This document shows positions 22,993 to 31,356 of a DNA stretch of 36,083 nt, in pieces (within the stretch, counting starts at the first letter, position 1; each line of letters begins with the position of its first letter). The stretch is from IMG/VR virus record IMGVR_UViG_3300050011_000138, positions 1 through 36,083 of that record. One strand, 5' to 3'. The notes below the pieces were generated by a model. It had not been told where the DNA came from. It saw only the letters and a program-made list of their open reading frames with translations, and did not search any database. This DNA is from a virus. The position numbers were made by a program, and so were the translations under genes.

Positions 22993-25900
22993 ATGAAGCT
23001 GGACGCCACACAAGCGGCGGCTGCCAAGCTTTCCCACCTAATCGAGCCCGGGCGTACCGTCTATTCCACGGACGGACGCGCCTATCGGGTTCTGTCTAAG
23101 ATCGCCTCTGGGGGCTCCCTGAGCTTCCGTCTGGCAAATCTTCAGGGACAGCCTGTAACCCCCGTAACCTTCTTCCCGATTGACGGGACTCGGATGCGTT
23201 TCGCGTCCTTCCTGAAGTTCGCCTACAACAAAGACATCACCAATATCGTCAACGAAATGATTCAACAGGCGGGCCTACCCATCGACCCCAAGATGGACTG
23301 GTCTGCGTACCTTACGAAGACCTACGCAGCAAACCTCAGGTCCGTAACCACCGATCCAGACATTCAGGATGAGGTGATCTATCGGACTGTCATCTATCTT
23401 TTGTTTGAACGAAAGAACAAGAACGGTAAAAAGGTTCTGGAGAACTTCGCCGAAAAACTTAAGAACTTCGATGTAAAAACCCAGAAAAAGCCACTCGCAG
23501 AACAGGTCAGCGACTATTTGAAGGGTACCTTCCTTTACTACGCCAAAGATCACGCCAAGCAGGACGCGATTGCCTTGATGCGTCCCGAAGAGTTGAGTAT
23601 GGAACAACCCGGCGAAGAGGGTGAGACATACAACATTCTCGACACCGAAGAACACGCCACACTTCCGGGCGTTGGACAGGGCGAGGCCGACCGAGACATC
23701 GATCAGTTTATCGAACAATTCCAAGAATGGGTGAAGACCAAGGAGACCCCGAAGTCCGCCCCCAACTATGCCGCATTGCTCAAGATTTACTGGGAACAAG
23801 CCCAGCAGTCCGAGCGTGGCGATGTTAAGATCAGCGATTTGACTCAAGAGTGGATTCGCCGCACGGGTCTGAGCTTTGACTCCCTGAAGCAGTATCGGGA
23901 TAAGATTGGCGGCTTGATTCGGGACTTCGTTTACGAGAACAAAGCCCAATTGGGCAACTCTTATAAACTCGTGGACCTGTTGCAGCACATGTTCCCGCCG
24001 CCTCCGAAGGCGAAAGCACGTCCAGCCAAAGCTTCGTCCGATCAGTCAAAGCAAGCGATGAACGCACCGGATTTGAGTATAGAGACGCTGAACAGGATGT
24101 ATCGCATTCAACTCGAAGGACTGGCACAGGGGGACTGTGAAGGCGATGGCACAGAAACCTGTGATTGCGAAACGTGTGAAGCACGGGAAGAGTTAGAGCG
24201 ACTCACGGGAAAGCAAGCTACAAAGAAACCCAAGTGCCCACACTGTGGCTCGTCCGACTACGGTTTGATGCCCACGGATTTCGAGACCGCTAAATGCAAC
24301 GGTTGCGGTAAGAACTGGGAGCACGGCATCGTCAAAGGTATTAACGACCCCAAGACGGCTGCTCAATTGTGCAAGAATTGCGGGATTTATTATGGGGGGT
24401 ATACATGCCTTAATTGCGGGCGAGCGGGGAATAAGCTGGAAGAAGCCGTCTCCCGCTTCAGCAAAGAACTCAAGAAATTTCCGAAGGGACCAACGGGCAT
24501 GACACCCGACGATGTGAAGGCTACCCCAGAATGGCAGGAAGCGAAGCGTAACTACAATCAGGCTTTTGAAAAGCTGCGGGAATTCAATTCTCAAAAGCAA
24601 GGTGCGGAGAACCTCGGCCAATGCTCTTGTGAGTGGTCGGAATGTCCACTGGGTCACCAAGCAGGTGGCTGTCCGAATCCCGCCGTCCACATGCTCGAAA
24701 TTTATGGGTTCAAGACCCGCTACTGCCAACCATGCACCGACGAAACTATCGAGTACATCCGTCTGGAACACGGTACGGGCGACCCTGACGATACGGTTAA
24801 GATTCTGTCGAGTGAAGATGATGATCCACCAGCGCCCGACTCCCCAACCAAGTGCGGCACGTGCGGTAAGGAATGCGGAAGTAAGGTCTGCGATGAATGT
24901 CGTGCTCGTTATACGAAGTCTTCGGCGTTAGACCCATCTGACGAATCTTACGACAAGAAGTGTGCGGTATGTGGTGAGAAAAATTTCGACCGTATTAGCG
25001 GACGGCTGGTCTGTCAAACTTGTCACCCCGAAAAGCATGTAAAGGAATCGAGCAAGTATGGCGACAAGATCAAGAAGAAGATGGAGGCTCGTCGCGGTGA
25101 GTCTATTGAGACAACTCTTAAGAAGGCGGACGACGAGGAGAAGACCACTCTTCAGAAACTCCCCAACGATGGCGGCTTTACACCCGTTGCAGGTATCGAG
25201 AAAGAAGGGATGCTCGGTCACGATTTCGTGGACGCCGATCAGCAAACGATCCGTCCCGACATCACGCCCGGAGATACGGGACGTGTGCCGCACGGACGCA
25301 CGCAGGGCAGCGGCAGCGGTATGTCACGTTGCAATTGCGGCATCACGCCGTGGGATTCAGGAATCCACAAGGAATGGTGCTACGTTTCCCAACACCCCCG
25401 AGAAGAAAACGATTTGACCGCAGGTTCGAAGGAAGCTGCGGAATCGACGGGCTGCGGCTGCGTACATTGTGGTACGCCGCACTCGGCATGTATCGGATTC
25501 AAACACAAGGTCGGCCCATGTGATTGCAGAGAGAAGTGGGACAGTCGGCAAAAACTTGACGACCAGCATAATCCAGCAAAGCGAGATTGGCAGTCTGGAG
25601 AATGGTTCAATCGCAATCGTGTTAAGGAATCTGCGGACGCACTACGCTTCGTTGTAATGCCGGGTCCATACCCACTGGAAGTACACAAAGAAAACTGCCG
25701 TGACATGAACATGCCGAAGTACCGCAGCGCACCCAAAGATTGGGTTCTTACGGGGAACTCGGTTGACGAAGTGGTGAACGAAGAGGCAAGCGAGTTGAAT
25801 AGTCAGTTCGACCATCCGTATGAGACCAAAGAACTTTTCCGTATCATGCCTTGCTGCCGTAAGAAAGTTGCGACATCGTTGCAGGTGTTAGAATGCTGCG

Positions 25901-28900
25901 GCTCGGTCACTGGGCATCACAAGCCCGACTGCAAGGTGTACAATGAGAACTTCAACAAGACCCTGACTCAGTTGTACCCAGAAAAGTTCAAGACTGACGA
26001 GAAGATCGTATCCGCAACGAAGACAGCGGGTAAATGGAAAGTCCTCCTGCGTGATTCCAAGGGTCAGCAGCGTGAGCAACAGGTTTCAGGCGTGGATTAC
26101 AGTTCAGCCTCCCGTGCCGTGAGAAAGTACATGAAGGAAGGCGAGAACGTTGTGTCGATGACTATCGCGAGCAAGAAAAAGACGGCAGCACCCGCATCGG
26201 CGGCTCCAGCAAAGGCTGCACCAGTACCCGTACCAACGCCAATGCCCGCTGCTCCGGGCGGTGTAGTCGGGCAACAACCCGGCGTACCTATCGCTCTACC
26301 AAGTCAACAAGAAGATCGTATGCGGAAGACCGTTCCACCTGAGCTTCCCGGAAAGAAGTGGCACATGAGTTCAAAGACAGCGAGCATTCTCGAAGACGCC
26401 TTCCAGTATTTTATGGAAAGTAAGAAAGATGGCGGACTAGCCGACGTGTTTAACGAGACGTACACCCGCACGGGCAAGGGCGAAGACAAGTACATGGCCG
26501 TCAGCAAGCTCATGATGGACTTTGAGTACGCTTTCCAGCGCGAAGAGGACGGCTCCCTGAGCGACATCGACGACTACCGTGAGGACGCGGAGAACGCCCT
26601 GCGTGAGATCGTTGGCGACGACCCGAACTACAGTGAGAGGACCGACAAGACTGCGGATAGTGAGGGACTTAAGAACTTGATGAATACCCCGTGTATGCTG
26701 AATGAAGAGTCGGGAGAACGCTTAAAGTCTGAACAGAATACGCCCGGGATGGAAGCTGAGGTCGCTACATTGGCACAGACCCACCCCGAGACCGAGATTC
26801 ACGAGAACTGCAATCCATACTTTGAGCACGATCAATGGTGGGTGGTTTGCGGCCCGTGCGGTGCCATTTGGTCCGTTGTCGATGTCGGTAATTTAGCCGA
26901 GAGCGGTCTTGATCTGGAAGCAGTTGAGATGGGCGATGATTCGTGCCAAGATAATTTCCATGAGTCTTCTACGATTCAGGTTCCACCGTCGTTGGCGACT
27001 CAAGCACAGAAAGTAACTTCATCCAAGGAAGTTGACTGTGCGGGCTGCGGTAAAGTGTTTGACCCCACCGATGTTGAGGAGCAGGGCCACGAGTCCGAAG
27101 GTAAATGGTACTGTGGAGATTGCAGCAAGGAAGCCTCGGGCTCAAAGACAGCATGGACTGACGAGGGTGAAGAGGAAGAGACAATTGAAGATCGTTTGGA
27201 ATACCTCCGAGGCGAACTCCGCGCCGAGCGGATCAGTCAGGGGGAGTTGATGGAATTACAGGGTCTTGTCGATTACATTGATCCCGGCGATGTGGAGTTG
27301 TTGGAAGCTGCTGGTGTCGAAGAAGTTATACCTCAGCCTGATATACCCATTGAGACACCTACGTTCGATGAAGCCGATAAAACTCGTCTGAAGGGTCTTG
27401 GTGTAATCGGAAAGAAAAAGAAAGCGTTCGAGCCCGACGCCAACAGTGGCATCCGTGGGTCGAATGACGGCACGTACATCTATCAAGCGGAACTGTGGTG
27501 CCCGACTTGTGCGAAGGAGATCGCAGCCGACATCCAGCAGAACTATCCTCAGCAGGTTCCCGCTGATCCAACGGACGAGCGTTCCTATGATTCGGACAAC
27601 TACCCGAAGGGACCTGAGTTTGAGGGCGAGTCCGATTCACCCGATCATTGTGCGGGCTGCAAGATTTTCCTTGAGAACCCCCTGACCACGGACGGCTACG
27701 AGTACATGAAGTCGATGGTTGATGAGGCTCTGGCAAAGGGTCGCGGCGAAGAGCCGCACATTAAGGAGTGGATGGATTTCTACGGCTATCACGGTCCTGA
27801 GGTAGAGGAAACCGAAGAGCATGAGGCGTCCGATGCCTCCGATAAAATCAACGCGATGCCGCAACGCGGCAGACCAAAGAGCCCATCACAGTTGGGTCTT
27901 CAGGAAAAGTCAGAACTCGATCTGCGTAACGAGGGAATCCCTCTAAGAAGCAGCGAGGATAAGGAAGCAGCCATGGACAACAAGAAAGCAGCAATCGCAC
28001 AGCCCACGTCTGGCGAAGACGAAGGGTTCAACGTCAAGGTCGTCTACAACAAGTACGGCATCACGCTGGAGCCGACCGCAAATCTGCTCAGTGATGTGCA
28101 GGGTATCGGCGAAATGATTAACAAGCCGAACATCTTCGAACTCATGGAGGACTTCTTCACCAATGGCTGGGAGATGGTCAACCCTGAGGACATCGGAGCA
28201 CTGACATCCGGCGAACTCATGAGCGACCAAGATGGCAACGTCTACTGGCATGAGCGTTACCAGATCGAGGACATGGTTGAAGAACTCATGAACGGCAACA
28301 AGGTCAACTTGCAGTACGGCGGCAACCTTTTCGAAATGGACGAGGGCAGCGAGATCGCCCCGCCCGCCGAGCCCGACCCGAATCAGATGGACCTGCCGCT
28401 CCAGTCTTCCGCTGAAGACACCGACTACAAGGACTGGCAGTACGAGGTCGCTAACGGTGACACCAAGCTGAATTTTGAGGATTGGAAAATGCACAAAGAG
28501 GAGGCCGACAAGTTCAGTCCAACGAGTTCCGAGGATACTGACCACAAAGACTGGCAGTATGAAGTTGCCAACGGCGACACCAAACTGAATTTCGAACAGT
28601 GGAAAGAACACAAGCGGGAAGCCGATTCGTTTGGTCCGAATAAAAAGGAAGCCACGGGCGAGATGAGTCAGGGCGAGCTTGACGCCACTGGTCGCGAGGA
28701 ATGGCCGATGCACTACAACATCGCCGATGCTCTCGGGGCTGAAGTAAAGCCGTTCGATCAGTATCAGGGTCCGTATGTTCGCGTACCCGAGGGTCGTCTG
28801 TGGGTCACCACCCCTGAAGGGGCTGGCGACGGAGCAGAACTCATTGTTTGGAACGAGCACAATCGTAAGTCAAGCGAGCCGTTTATGTGGGATGATGAGA

Positions 28901-29322
28901 ACGCGGCAGTCGATGCCGCCCTCAGCGTCATGGACAATCCCCCAGCAAACACTTTGCCTTGGGGCGCGGAGCGCGAGGAGCAGTTGAAGAACGGACCTGA
29001 CACGTCGGATGTTGAGGACACAGTTCCAGCGGAACATCCCAAGGACTGGACGCCAACGTATGACGAGGGCGACAAAGCCCGTCTGAAAGGACTCGGCGTC
29101 AAGGGTTCAAAGAAGCGGGCCGCACCCGGCGACGGTGGGCTACAACGCGACGTGCAGAACCAGTACGAGAACCACCCCGTGGTTCAGATGCTTTGGGATT
29201 CTCTGAAGCGTGATCCCCAGCACAAGGATCGCGTCCAGACGGCATGGGGCACCAAGACGAAGCAGGGCTTAGTGTTGAGCATTGCTCGCGCTATGAAAGA
29301 GAGCCCAGCTTCGGGAGAATAG
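22993..29322 (+). CDS. 2109-residue modular protein: sigma-like N-terminus plus many zinc-ribbon modules
   Basis: GAGAGGG precedes ATG 22993. Residues about 90-320 (TTDPDIQDEVIYRTVIYLLF, YLKGTFLYYAKDHAKQD, then an acidic part and WIRRTGLSFDSLKQYRDKIGGL) look like sigma-factor regions 2 and 4; this is inference. Then come Cys-rich modules near residues 391, 415, 460, 544, 621, 657, 780, 820, 950, 1282 (WWVVCGPCGAIWSVVD), 1349 and 1503-1566 (WCPTC..., CAGCKIFLENPLT), with an Ala/Pro linker at about 1063-1090. Helical and acidic modules follow, including a tandem 39-residue repeat and two RLKGLGV segments. Linkers carry KTA motifs (KKTAAP, SSKTAS, GSKTAW). Several modules resemble stand-alone small phage proteins from memory. 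It may be a polyprotein cut by the maturation protease and carried in the head. I recognise no catalytic site. Confidence 0.75.
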   Translation: MKLDATQAAAAKLSHLIEPGRTVYSTDGRAYRVLSKIASGGSLSFRLANLQGQPVTPVTFFPIDGTRMRFASFLKFAYNKDITNIVNEMIQQAGLPIDPKMDWSAYLTKTYAANLRSVTTDPDIQDEVIYRTVIYLLFERKNKNGKKVLENFAEKLKNFDVKTQKKPLAEQVSDYLKGTFLYYAKDHAKQDAIALMRPEELSMEQPGEEGETYNILDTEEHATLPGVGQGEADRDIDQFIEQFQEWVKTKETPKSAPNYAALLKIYWEQAQQSERGDVKISDLTQEWIRRTGLSFDSLKQYRDKIGGLIRDFVYENKAQLGNSYKLVDLLQHMFPPPPKAKARPAKASSDQSKQAMNAPDLSIETLNRMYRIQLEGLAQGDCEGDGTETCDCETCEAREELERLTGKQATKKPKCPHCGSSDYGLMPTDFETAKCNGCGKNWEHGIVKGINDPKTAAQLCKNCGIYYGGYTCLNCGRAGNKLEEAVSRFSKELKKFPKGPTGMTPDDVKATPEWQEAKRNYNQAFEKLREFNSQKQGAENLGQCSCEWSECPLGHQAGGCPNPAVHMLEIYGFKTRYCQPCTDETIEYIRLEHGTGDPDDTVKILSSEDDDPPAPDSPTKCGTCGKECGSKVCDECRARYTKSSALDPSDESYDKKCAVCGEKNFDRISGRLVCQTCHPEKHVKESSKYGDKIKKKMEARRGESIETTLKKADDEEKTTLQKLPNDGGFTPVAGIEKEGMLGHDFVDADQQTIRPDITPGDTGRVPHGRTQGSGSGMSRCNCGITPWDSGIHKEWCYVSQHPREENDLTAGSKEAAESTGCGCVHCGTPHSACIGFKHKVGPCDCREKWDSRQKLDDQHNPAKRDWQSGEWFNRNRVKESADALRFVVMPGPYPLEVHKENCRDMNMPKYRSAPKDWVLTGNSVDEVVNEEASELNSQFDHPYETKELFRIMPCCRKKVATSLQVLECCGSVTGHHKPDCKVYNENFNKTLTQLYPEKFKTDEKIVSATKTAGKWKVLLRDSKGQQREQQVSGVDYSSASRAVRKYMKEGENVVSMTIASKKKTAAPASAAPAKAAPVPVPTPMPAAPGGVVGQQPGVPIALPSQQEDRMRKTVPPELPGKKWHMSSKTASILEDAFQYFMESKKDGGLADVFNETYTRTGKGEDKYMAVSKLMMDFEYAFQREEDGSLSDIDDYREDAENALREIVGDDPNYSERTDKTADSEGLKNLMNTPCMLNEESGERLKSEQNTPGMEAEVATLAQTHPETEIHENCNPYFEHDQWWVVCGPCGAIWSVVDVGNLAESGLDLEAVEMGDDSCQDNFHESSTIQVPPSLATQAQKVTSSKEVDCAGCGKVFDPTDVEEQGHESEGKWYCGDCSKEASGSKTAWTDEGEEEETIEDRLEYLRGELRAERISQGELMELQGLVDYIDPGDVELLEAAGVEEVIPQPDIPIETPTFDEADKTRLKGLGVIGKKKKAFEPDANSGIRGSNDGTYIYQAELWCPTCAKEIAADIQQNYPQQVPADPTDERSYDSDNYPKGPEFEGESDSPDHCAGCKIFLENPLTTDGYEYMKSMVDEALAKGRGEEPHIKEWMDFYGYHGPEVEETEEHEASDASDKINAMPQRGRPKSPSQLGLQEKSELDLRNEGIPLRSSEDKEAAMDNKKAAIAQPTSGEDEGFNVKVVYNKYGITLEPTANLLSDVQGIGEMINKPNIFELMEDFFTNGWEMVNPEDIGALTSGELMSDQDGNVYWHERYQIEDMVEELMNGNKVNLQYGGNLFEMDEGSEIAPPAEPDPNQMDLPLQSSAEDTDYKDWQYEVANGDTKLNFEDWKMHKEEADKFSPTSSEDTDHKDWQYEVANGDTKLNFEQWKEHKREADSFGPNKKEATGEMSQGELDATGREEWPMHYNIADALGAEVKPFDQYQGPYVRVPEGRLWVTTPEGAGDGAELIVWNEHNRKSSEPFMWDDENAAVDAALSVMDNPPANTLPWGAEREEQLKNGPDTSDVEDTVPAEHPKDWTPTYDEGDKARLKGLGVKGSKKRAAPGDGGLQRDVQNQYENHPVVQMLWDSLKRDPQHKDRVQTAWGTKTKQGLVLSIARAMKESPASGE
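27358..27420 (+). repeat. RLKGLGV module, copy 1
   Basis: Encodes PTFDEADKTRLKGLGVIG followed by Lys residues. A second copy at 29053-29115 differs at only a few residues. Both end in a Lys-rich stretch (KKKKAF, KKRAAP), as if marking a module boundary. Confidence 0.75.
28414..28647 (+). repeat. Tandem 117-bp (39-residue) repeat, two copies
   Basis: Copies at 28414-28530 and 28531-28647 both encode EDTD.KDWQYEVANGDTKL followed by NFE.WK.HK.EAD.F. The period is exactly 39 codons. The two copies differ in many synonymous positions, so the duplication is not recent. Confidence 0.9.
29053..29115 (+). repeat. RLKGLGV module, copy 2
   Basis: Encodes PTYDEGDKARLKGLGVKG followed by SKK and RAAPG, matching copy 1 at 27358-27420. 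Located near the C-terminus of the 2109-residue protein. Confidence 0.75.
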
Positions 29323-29326
29323 TCGG

Positions 29327-29866
29327 TTAAGAAAGGTGTTTTGCCATTTTTAAGATGGATGTAATGAAGTCTTCATAAGACATTGAGCCTTTCATGTGGT
29401 TACAGATTTTGCAACAAGAGACGACATTCCCAGTGATATAGCCTTGTGAGTTATTTTTACGGTCAATACCGCTGTATGTGATTCTTCGACAACAATTTTT
29501 GGGGGGATCATCGCAGTAGTGGCAATTGCTAGAAGTTAGAATTTTGAATTCGTCATCGGTAAGAGACCATTCGAGTTTGCGTATCGTGGCTTGGTACTTG
29601 TACTTCCAGTACACTTGATTTCGGTTTGGTTGGGGTGTGATTCCAAGCCGCCGACAACTTTTTTCGATGCGGATGCAACCGCAGCTTTTGGTGTTGCCGT
29701 TAAGTAATGAGGAAGCTCGAACTTTTTTCTCGGGACTCCCACAGGAACAGCGAACCCACCACATGGTGCGACGTGTCCCCGAAGCATTTGTTTCAATGCC
29801 GTGAAATCGGTCAACGATTAGATTACCGAATTTTCGACCTTTCAGATTTTCAGTTTGACGAGGCAT
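29327..29866 (-). CDS. HNH homing endonuclease with N-terminal zinc-binding domain
   Basis: The 179-residue reverse-strand protein starts with a domain MPRQTENLKGRKFGNLIV ... WWVRCSCGSPEKKVRASSLLNG ... SCGC, common at the N-terminus of phage AP2/HNH homing nucleases. The C-terminal HNH core has CHYCDDPP, then YSGIDRKNNSQGYITGNVV and CCKICNHMKGSMSYEDF. In this subgroup GIDR.NN.GY replaces the classical DH. It converges with the 2109-residue gene, ending 4 bases from that stop, and has its own start ATG at 29866. Probably an intact, free-standing mobile gene. Confidence 0.85.
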   Translation of the reverse strand: MPRQTENLKGRKFGNLIVDRFHGIETNASGTRRTMWWVRCSCGSPEKKVRASSLLNGNTKSCGCIRIEKSCRRLGITPQPNRNQVYWKYKYQATIRKLEWSLTDDEFKILTSSNCHYCDDPPKNCCRRITYSGIDRKNNSQGYITGNVVSCCKICNHMKGSMSYEDFITSILKMAKHLS

Positions 29867-29906
29867 AAAACCATTATCTCACAATAAGGTGTGCGAAAGA
29901 TGGTTT

Positions 29907-29936
29907 TTGTGATTTGTAGACTATTGCACATATATT
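29907..29936 (+). promoter_or_regulatory. Possible promoter before the 29953 gene
   Basis: TTGTGA (29907-29912) and TATATT (29931-29936) are 18 bases apart and lie just before GGTGGAGG and ATG 29953. The region is AT-rich compared with its surroundings. Confidence 0.4.
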
Positions 29937-29952
29937 TAGGTGGAGGAACACC

Positions 29953-30915
29953 ATGGCAAAAGAAAAGAAAGCAGATCGTGAGGCCGTCCGTAAGGCTATT
30001 GTAGCCCGCCGCGAAGCCCGCAAGCAGGAAAAGACCGCCCAATACACGAAAATGCGTGAGACAGCGGTATCCCCAGCGAAGTTCGCCAAGATTCTCGACG
30101 ATCTCGTAGCGAAGACCGCTCGTCAAGCCGACAGTATGGAAGCTCTCCGTTACAACCTCGGCCTTGCTAGGGTCGCCAAGGAAGCTCCCACCAAAATTCG
30201 CATCGCCGCCGCCAAGAACTACGGCAAGAAGTTTGTCCGTATCGCCGACGAGCAGCCCGATGTTCTGGCTGACGCTCTCACGCAAGCTTATAAGGGCTTG
30301 GATGAGCAGGCAGCGGCCATGGAAATCGCCGCCGAAGCTCTGGGTATCGATCTCGGTGCCACGTCCGCTGAAAAGGCATTCACCGACGAAGGCAAGCACG
30401 AGCTTGAGCTTGGTGAAGACAAGGGTGAAGCTGTAGCCGAAGTCGAAGGGCCTGACTTCGAAGCAAAAGAAGAGACCGAAGCTGAAGACGCCGCCGAGCC
30501 TGCTGACAAACCCGCAGCCGAACCTGAGGAAGATAAGGAAGCCAGTGGCAACGATGCTTTCAGCACCGACCGCGACCCATCGGGTGCACCCAAGGCACCG
30601 CAAAAAACTCAGAGTCCACAAGCTCAAGGTCAATCCGAACAAAACAAGGCAGGCTCCAGTAAGACTGCAATGTCACGTAAGGATTATATCTTACTGGCAG
30701 ACGCGATCAAGACTAGCCAGTTAAGCGGTGCTGACAAAGAAGCTTTCGCCAACCATCTATCGTCGTCCCTCAAGGGAGACAATTCCGCGTTTAACCCGAC
30801 CACCTTCGTCGAATACACGATGGGACGGGCGGGTAATCGTGGCGGACCAGTGAAACCACAAGGCCAACCGCGTAAACCACGCCCTGCCCCAATCACCGCT
30901 CCCGCAGGCGTCTAA
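29953..30915 (+). CDS. Modular Ala/Glu/Lys-rich protein with a small phage domain at the C-terminus
   Basis: The 320-residue protein starts at ATG 29953 after GGTGGAGG. Residues 1-145 are helical and basic (KADREAVRKAIVARREARKQEK); 146-198 are acidic; 199-218 are GNDAFSTDRD..GAPKAP, the tag shared with the 5249 gene; then a Gln/Ser/Lys linker ends in SSKTA. Residues about 237-290 (MSRKDYILLADAIK ... FANHLSSSLKGDN..FNPTTFVEYTMG) look like a small phage protein family (MTRKDYELIA..I) often found alone. The Arg/Pro C-terminus is basic. I infer fusion of a small protein to a longer precursor, with SSKTA as a possible cleavage site. No enzyme activity is recognised. Confidence 0.65.
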   Translation: MAKEKKADREAVRKAIVARREARKQEKTAQYTKMRETAVSPAKFAKILDDLVAKTARQADSMEALRYNLGLARVAKEAPTKIRIAAAKNYGKKFVRIADEQPDVLADALTQAYKGLDEQAAAMEIAAEALGIDLGATSAEKAFTDEGKHELELGEDKGEAVAEVEGPDFEAKEETEAEDAAEPADKPAAEPEEDKEASGNDAFSTDRDPSGAPKAPQKTQSPQAQGQSEQNKAGSSKTAMSRKDYILLADAIKTSQLSGADKEAFANHLSSSLKGDNSAFNPTTFVEYTMGRAGNRGGPVKPQGQPRKPRPAPITAPAGV

Positions 30916-30916
30916 A

Positions 30917-31150
30917 ATGTTCTTCGTCTTCACAGGTGAGGAATACTACCCGGGAGGAGGCTGGACGGATTTCCAAGGCACCGCCGCCACTATCGAGGAA
31001 GCTCACACTGTGGCGGAATCCGTGCTAGGCACCGATGAATGGTATCAGATCGTTGACGCGGACTCACTCAAAATGATTGAAGAGGGTCAGATTGCGGATG
31101 TAACCACGTATGACCCCTACGAAGAAAAACGACAGACGAACCCAAAATGA
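30917..31150 (+). CDS. Small unknown phage protein
   Basis: The 77-residue protein (MFFVFTGEEYYPGGGWTDFQG, then TIEEAHTVAESV and DEWYQIVDADSLKMIEEG) resembles small phage proteins that combine a Y.PGG..DF.GT start with a DEWYQIVD core. Function is unknown. It follows the previous stop by one base and overlaps the next ATG by four bases (ATGA). Its last codons lie in the first copy of a 21-bp direct repeat. Confidence 0.6.
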   Translation: MFFVFTGEEYYPGGGWTDFQGTAATIEEAHTVAESVLGTDEWYQIVDADSLKMIEEGQIADVTTYDPYEEKRQTNPK

Positions 31151-31356
31151 ATCCTCATCCGCATACGCCGTTCTGCCAGTCCAATGCATCAATCCAAGCT
31201 TGTTGCATCGCTTGTAAATGGATCGTCGATCAGCAGGCAGGTCCCACGCCAAAATTCGTTGAGCCTCAGAGTTTTGAGGAACGAATAACATCCGACGATA
31301 TTCAAGCTCTAAGGGGTATGCACATCAAATTTTAATATGACCCCTACGAAGAAAAA
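31109..31356 (+). repeat. 21-bp direct repeat flanking a 62-codon gene
   Basis: Bases 31109-31129 and 31336-31356 are identical over 21 bases, 227 bp apart. The first copy lies in the last codons of the 77-residue gene (YDPYEEK); the second, in another frame, supplies the start of the 128-residue gene (MTPTKKN). The 62-codon gene sits between them, so the block looks like a duplicated or inserted cassette. Confidence 0.9.
31147..31335 (+). CDS. Small Cys-rich unknown protein
   Basis: The 62-residue protein has a Cys/His-rich N-terminus (HPHTPFCQSNASIQACCIACKW), possibly a small zinc site, and an acidic second half (EERITSDDIQALRGMHIKF). It starts on an ATGA overlap, which suggests coupled translation; no Shine-Dalgarno site is seen. 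It lies between the two copies of the 21-bp repeat. Function unknown. Confidence 0.5.
   Translation: MNPHPHTPFCQSNASIQACCIACKWIVDQQAGPTPKFVEPQSFEERITSDDIQALRGMHIKF

Noticed and set aside
27943-28860. A 305-codon reverse open frame inside the 2109-residue gene
   Set aside because: The Val/Phe/Leu-rich sequence lies across the two 39-residue forward repeats and shows no domain or start site.
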